Shown: one piece after another, positions 16,292 through 17,037 of the stretch
How the letters are laid out: every line of letters begins with the position of its first letter
How positions within the stretch are numbered: position 1 is the first letter of the stretch
Assembly: GCA_032250895.1 (NCBI GenBank)
Contig: JAVVEZ010000074.1
Span: 1 to 17,037, forward strand
DNA: 17,037 nt
From: JAVVEZ01 sp032250895
GTDB taxonomy: Bacteria > Pseudomonadota > Gammaproteobacteria > Pseudomonadales > Pseudohongiellaceae
Direction of reading: 5' to 3'
Notes under the pieces: model-generated
Databases searched by the model: none
Told to the model about the DNA's origin: nothing
Seen by the model: only the letters and a program-made list of their open reading frames with translations
Translations under genes and position numbers: made by a program

Positions 16292-16376
16292 TCACTCCAG
16301 CGTCACATAGCTTTCCAGCCGCGCGACTTCCGCCTCATCGACGTACTTGCCGATCTCCCGGCGGAACTGCTCCATC
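16292..16376 (-). pseudogene. C-terminal remnant of the gene upstream of the YedZ/MsrQ-like gene
   Basis: The minus strand reads EQFRREIGKYVDEAEVARLE and a last few residues before TGA at 16294-16292, with GC-rich third codon positions, and it is coupled to the next gene (TGA, 4 bp, GTG). Beyond ~16376 this frame runs antisense to a convincing plus-strand gene, so only about 27 codons survive. Family not recognised. It could be a genuine 27-codon gene starting at ATG 16375, but no suitable ribosome site is present. Confidence 0.45.
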
Positions 16377-16379
16377 CTG

Positions 16380-16751
16380 TTGCATAACCAGGCCCTGGAC
16401 GCGGCCCGCCTGAATTTTGAGCGGGCTGCCTGGGACTCTCCAGAGCGGGCGATCTCCAAGGTGGTGATCAGCCACTTCAACCTGGCCGACTGCTACCTGG
16501 CGCTGGACCAGATCGACCGGGCCGGGGAGTTTTATCTCAACGCCCAGAATTTTCTGCTGGGACTGATGGACTCGGCGGAGGCGGAACGCATATTGGAGGC
16601 GATAAACCACGCCCTGTTCCACGTCAACCACATATGGATGGAGCTCATCAAGCAACACCGGGACCGGGTCAGCTATCAGCGCATGGTGGAATACCATGAA
16701 AAGTCCCGGATGCTGAGTGGCCTCGAAGCCCGGCACGCCATCGTACACTGA
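16380..16751 (+). CDS. TPR-like hypothetical protein, 5'-truncated
   Basis: About 123 residues of helical repeat: LHNQALDAARLNFERA, then SHFNLADCYLALDQIDRAGEFYLNAQNFL, the alternating small/large pattern of tetratricopeptide repeats, and a helical tail ending EYHEKSRMLSG. Such proteins act as scaffolds; no specific role can be read. The chain starts in mid-helix: no ATG or ribosome site is found before LHNQALD, and the in-frame upstream residues look non-coding (antisense to the minus-strand remnant). A TTG at 16347 or 16380 could serve as start but more likely the first ~30 codons are lost at the junction near 16376-16382. The next gene follows after 17 bp in the same direction. Confidence 0.6.
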   Translation: MHNQALDAARLNFERAAWDSPERAISKVVISHFNLADCYLALDQIDRAGEFYLNAQNFLLGLMDSAEAERILEAINHALFHVNHIWMELIKQHRDRVSYQRMVEYHEKSRMLSGLEARHAIVH

Positions 16752-16768
16752 ACAGAGAAAGGTGAGAC

Positions 16769-16981
16769 ATGCCAGCCCGAATTGTAATGAACGCCGCAAG
16801 GGCGGATGAAAACCCGGATGCGGCCATCGCCCGCGTGCAGATGGACTCCGTCACCCTGGCCCGGCTGATCGGCCGGCGGCAGGTGAGCCTGTCAGAAATG
16901 AAGTCCCTGGATGCCCCCACCAAGCACCTGCTGTGGGAGATTTGCCTGGATACCTGCCTGGAATCGGCGGGTAAGCCCTAG
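16769..16981 (+). CDS. Small hypothetical protein
   Basis: A 70-residue soluble protein, not recognised. ATG 16769 is well supported by AAAGGTGAG a few bases upstream; ATG 16787 is a later alternative. The C-terminal half (TLARLIGRRQVSLSEMKSLD) looks like a compact helical fold with a charged helix pair, and two Cys lie near the end (EICLDTCLES). It is probably co-transcribed with the truncated TPR-like gene 17 bp upstream. Its stop codon TAG is the first part of the 27-bp palindrome that follows. No function is proposed. Confidence 0.6.
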   Translation: MPARIVMNAARADENPDAAIARVQMDSVTLARLIGRRQVSLSEMKSLDAPTKHLLWEICLDTCLESAGKP

Positions 16982-17005
16982 GAGCCTGAGTCCGACAGGC
17001 TCCTA
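16979..17005. repeat. Perfect 27-bp palindrome overlapping a stop codon
   Basis: TAGGAGCCTG (16979-16988) and CAGGCTCCTA (16996-17005) form a perfect 10-bp stem with a 7-nt loop (AGTCCGA). A second small palindrome, CTCCTAGGAG (17000-17009), overlaps its end. It may end transcription of the small gene, but no T tract follows. The related copy at 11035-11055 shows it is a dispersed repeat rather than a gene-specific terminator. Confidence 0.7.
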
Positions 17006-17037
17006 GGAGTCTGCGCCGTAGAAACCATAATATGAGA

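Overview
The window (roughly 58-60% GC by eye) looks like chromosomal DNA from an aerobic, probably marine or environmental gammaproteobacterium. The reasons are an Fe-S class I fumarase, a TesA/YbbA/YbbP set, HtpX, YceI, a PQQ dehydrogenase and an integron-integrase remnant. No rRNA, tRNA or CRISPR array was seen.

Layout. (1) 1-1003 is best read as the decayed head of a chromosomal integron. A cassette gene of unknown function (153-584, minus) begins 6 bp after a GTTAGGC core and ends inside an attC-like imperfect palindrome (64-158). Then comes a structured attI-like interval (591-899), and pointing the other way the first ~32 codons of an integron-type tyrosine recombinase (900-995), after which similarity stops. 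(2) 1004-1390 is non-coding and rich in inverted repeats, including REP-like units. (3) 6265-1391 on the minus strand holds class I fumarase, an exported haem c-PQQ quinoprotein dehydrogenase and a Tat-exported haloalkane dehalogenase, with gaps of 72 and 81 bp. The last two could form a periplasmic haloalkane-to-alcohol-to-aldehyde/acid route feeding electrons to the respiratory chain. (4) 6408-10281 on the plus strand is tesA-ybbA-ybbP, a lipid hydrolase plus MacB/LolCDE-type ABC machine in one operon. It is followed by an exported YceI-family protein (10351-10983).

(5) 10984-12133 carries a palindromic repeat, four 11-bp tandem repeats and the htpX membrane protease. htpX meets, stop codon against stop codon, a large CHASE-PAS hybrid histidine kinase (14860-12134). 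A 43-bp tandem duplication lies just upstream of the kinase. (6) 15127-17037 is a graveyard: an exported-protein gene with two compensating frameshifts, a frameshifted YedZ/MsrQ-like haem membrane protein, the tail of its upstream operon partner abutting a head-less TPR-like gene at ~16376-16382, a small intact unknown gene, and a perfect 27-bp palindrome related to the one at 11035.

Both ends of the window are thus rearranged accessory DNA around a conserved core (fumarase to the kinase). The strongest leads are the integron remnant and the exported dehalogenase-quinoprotein pair. All family calls are from recognition of motifs by eye; no database search was possible.
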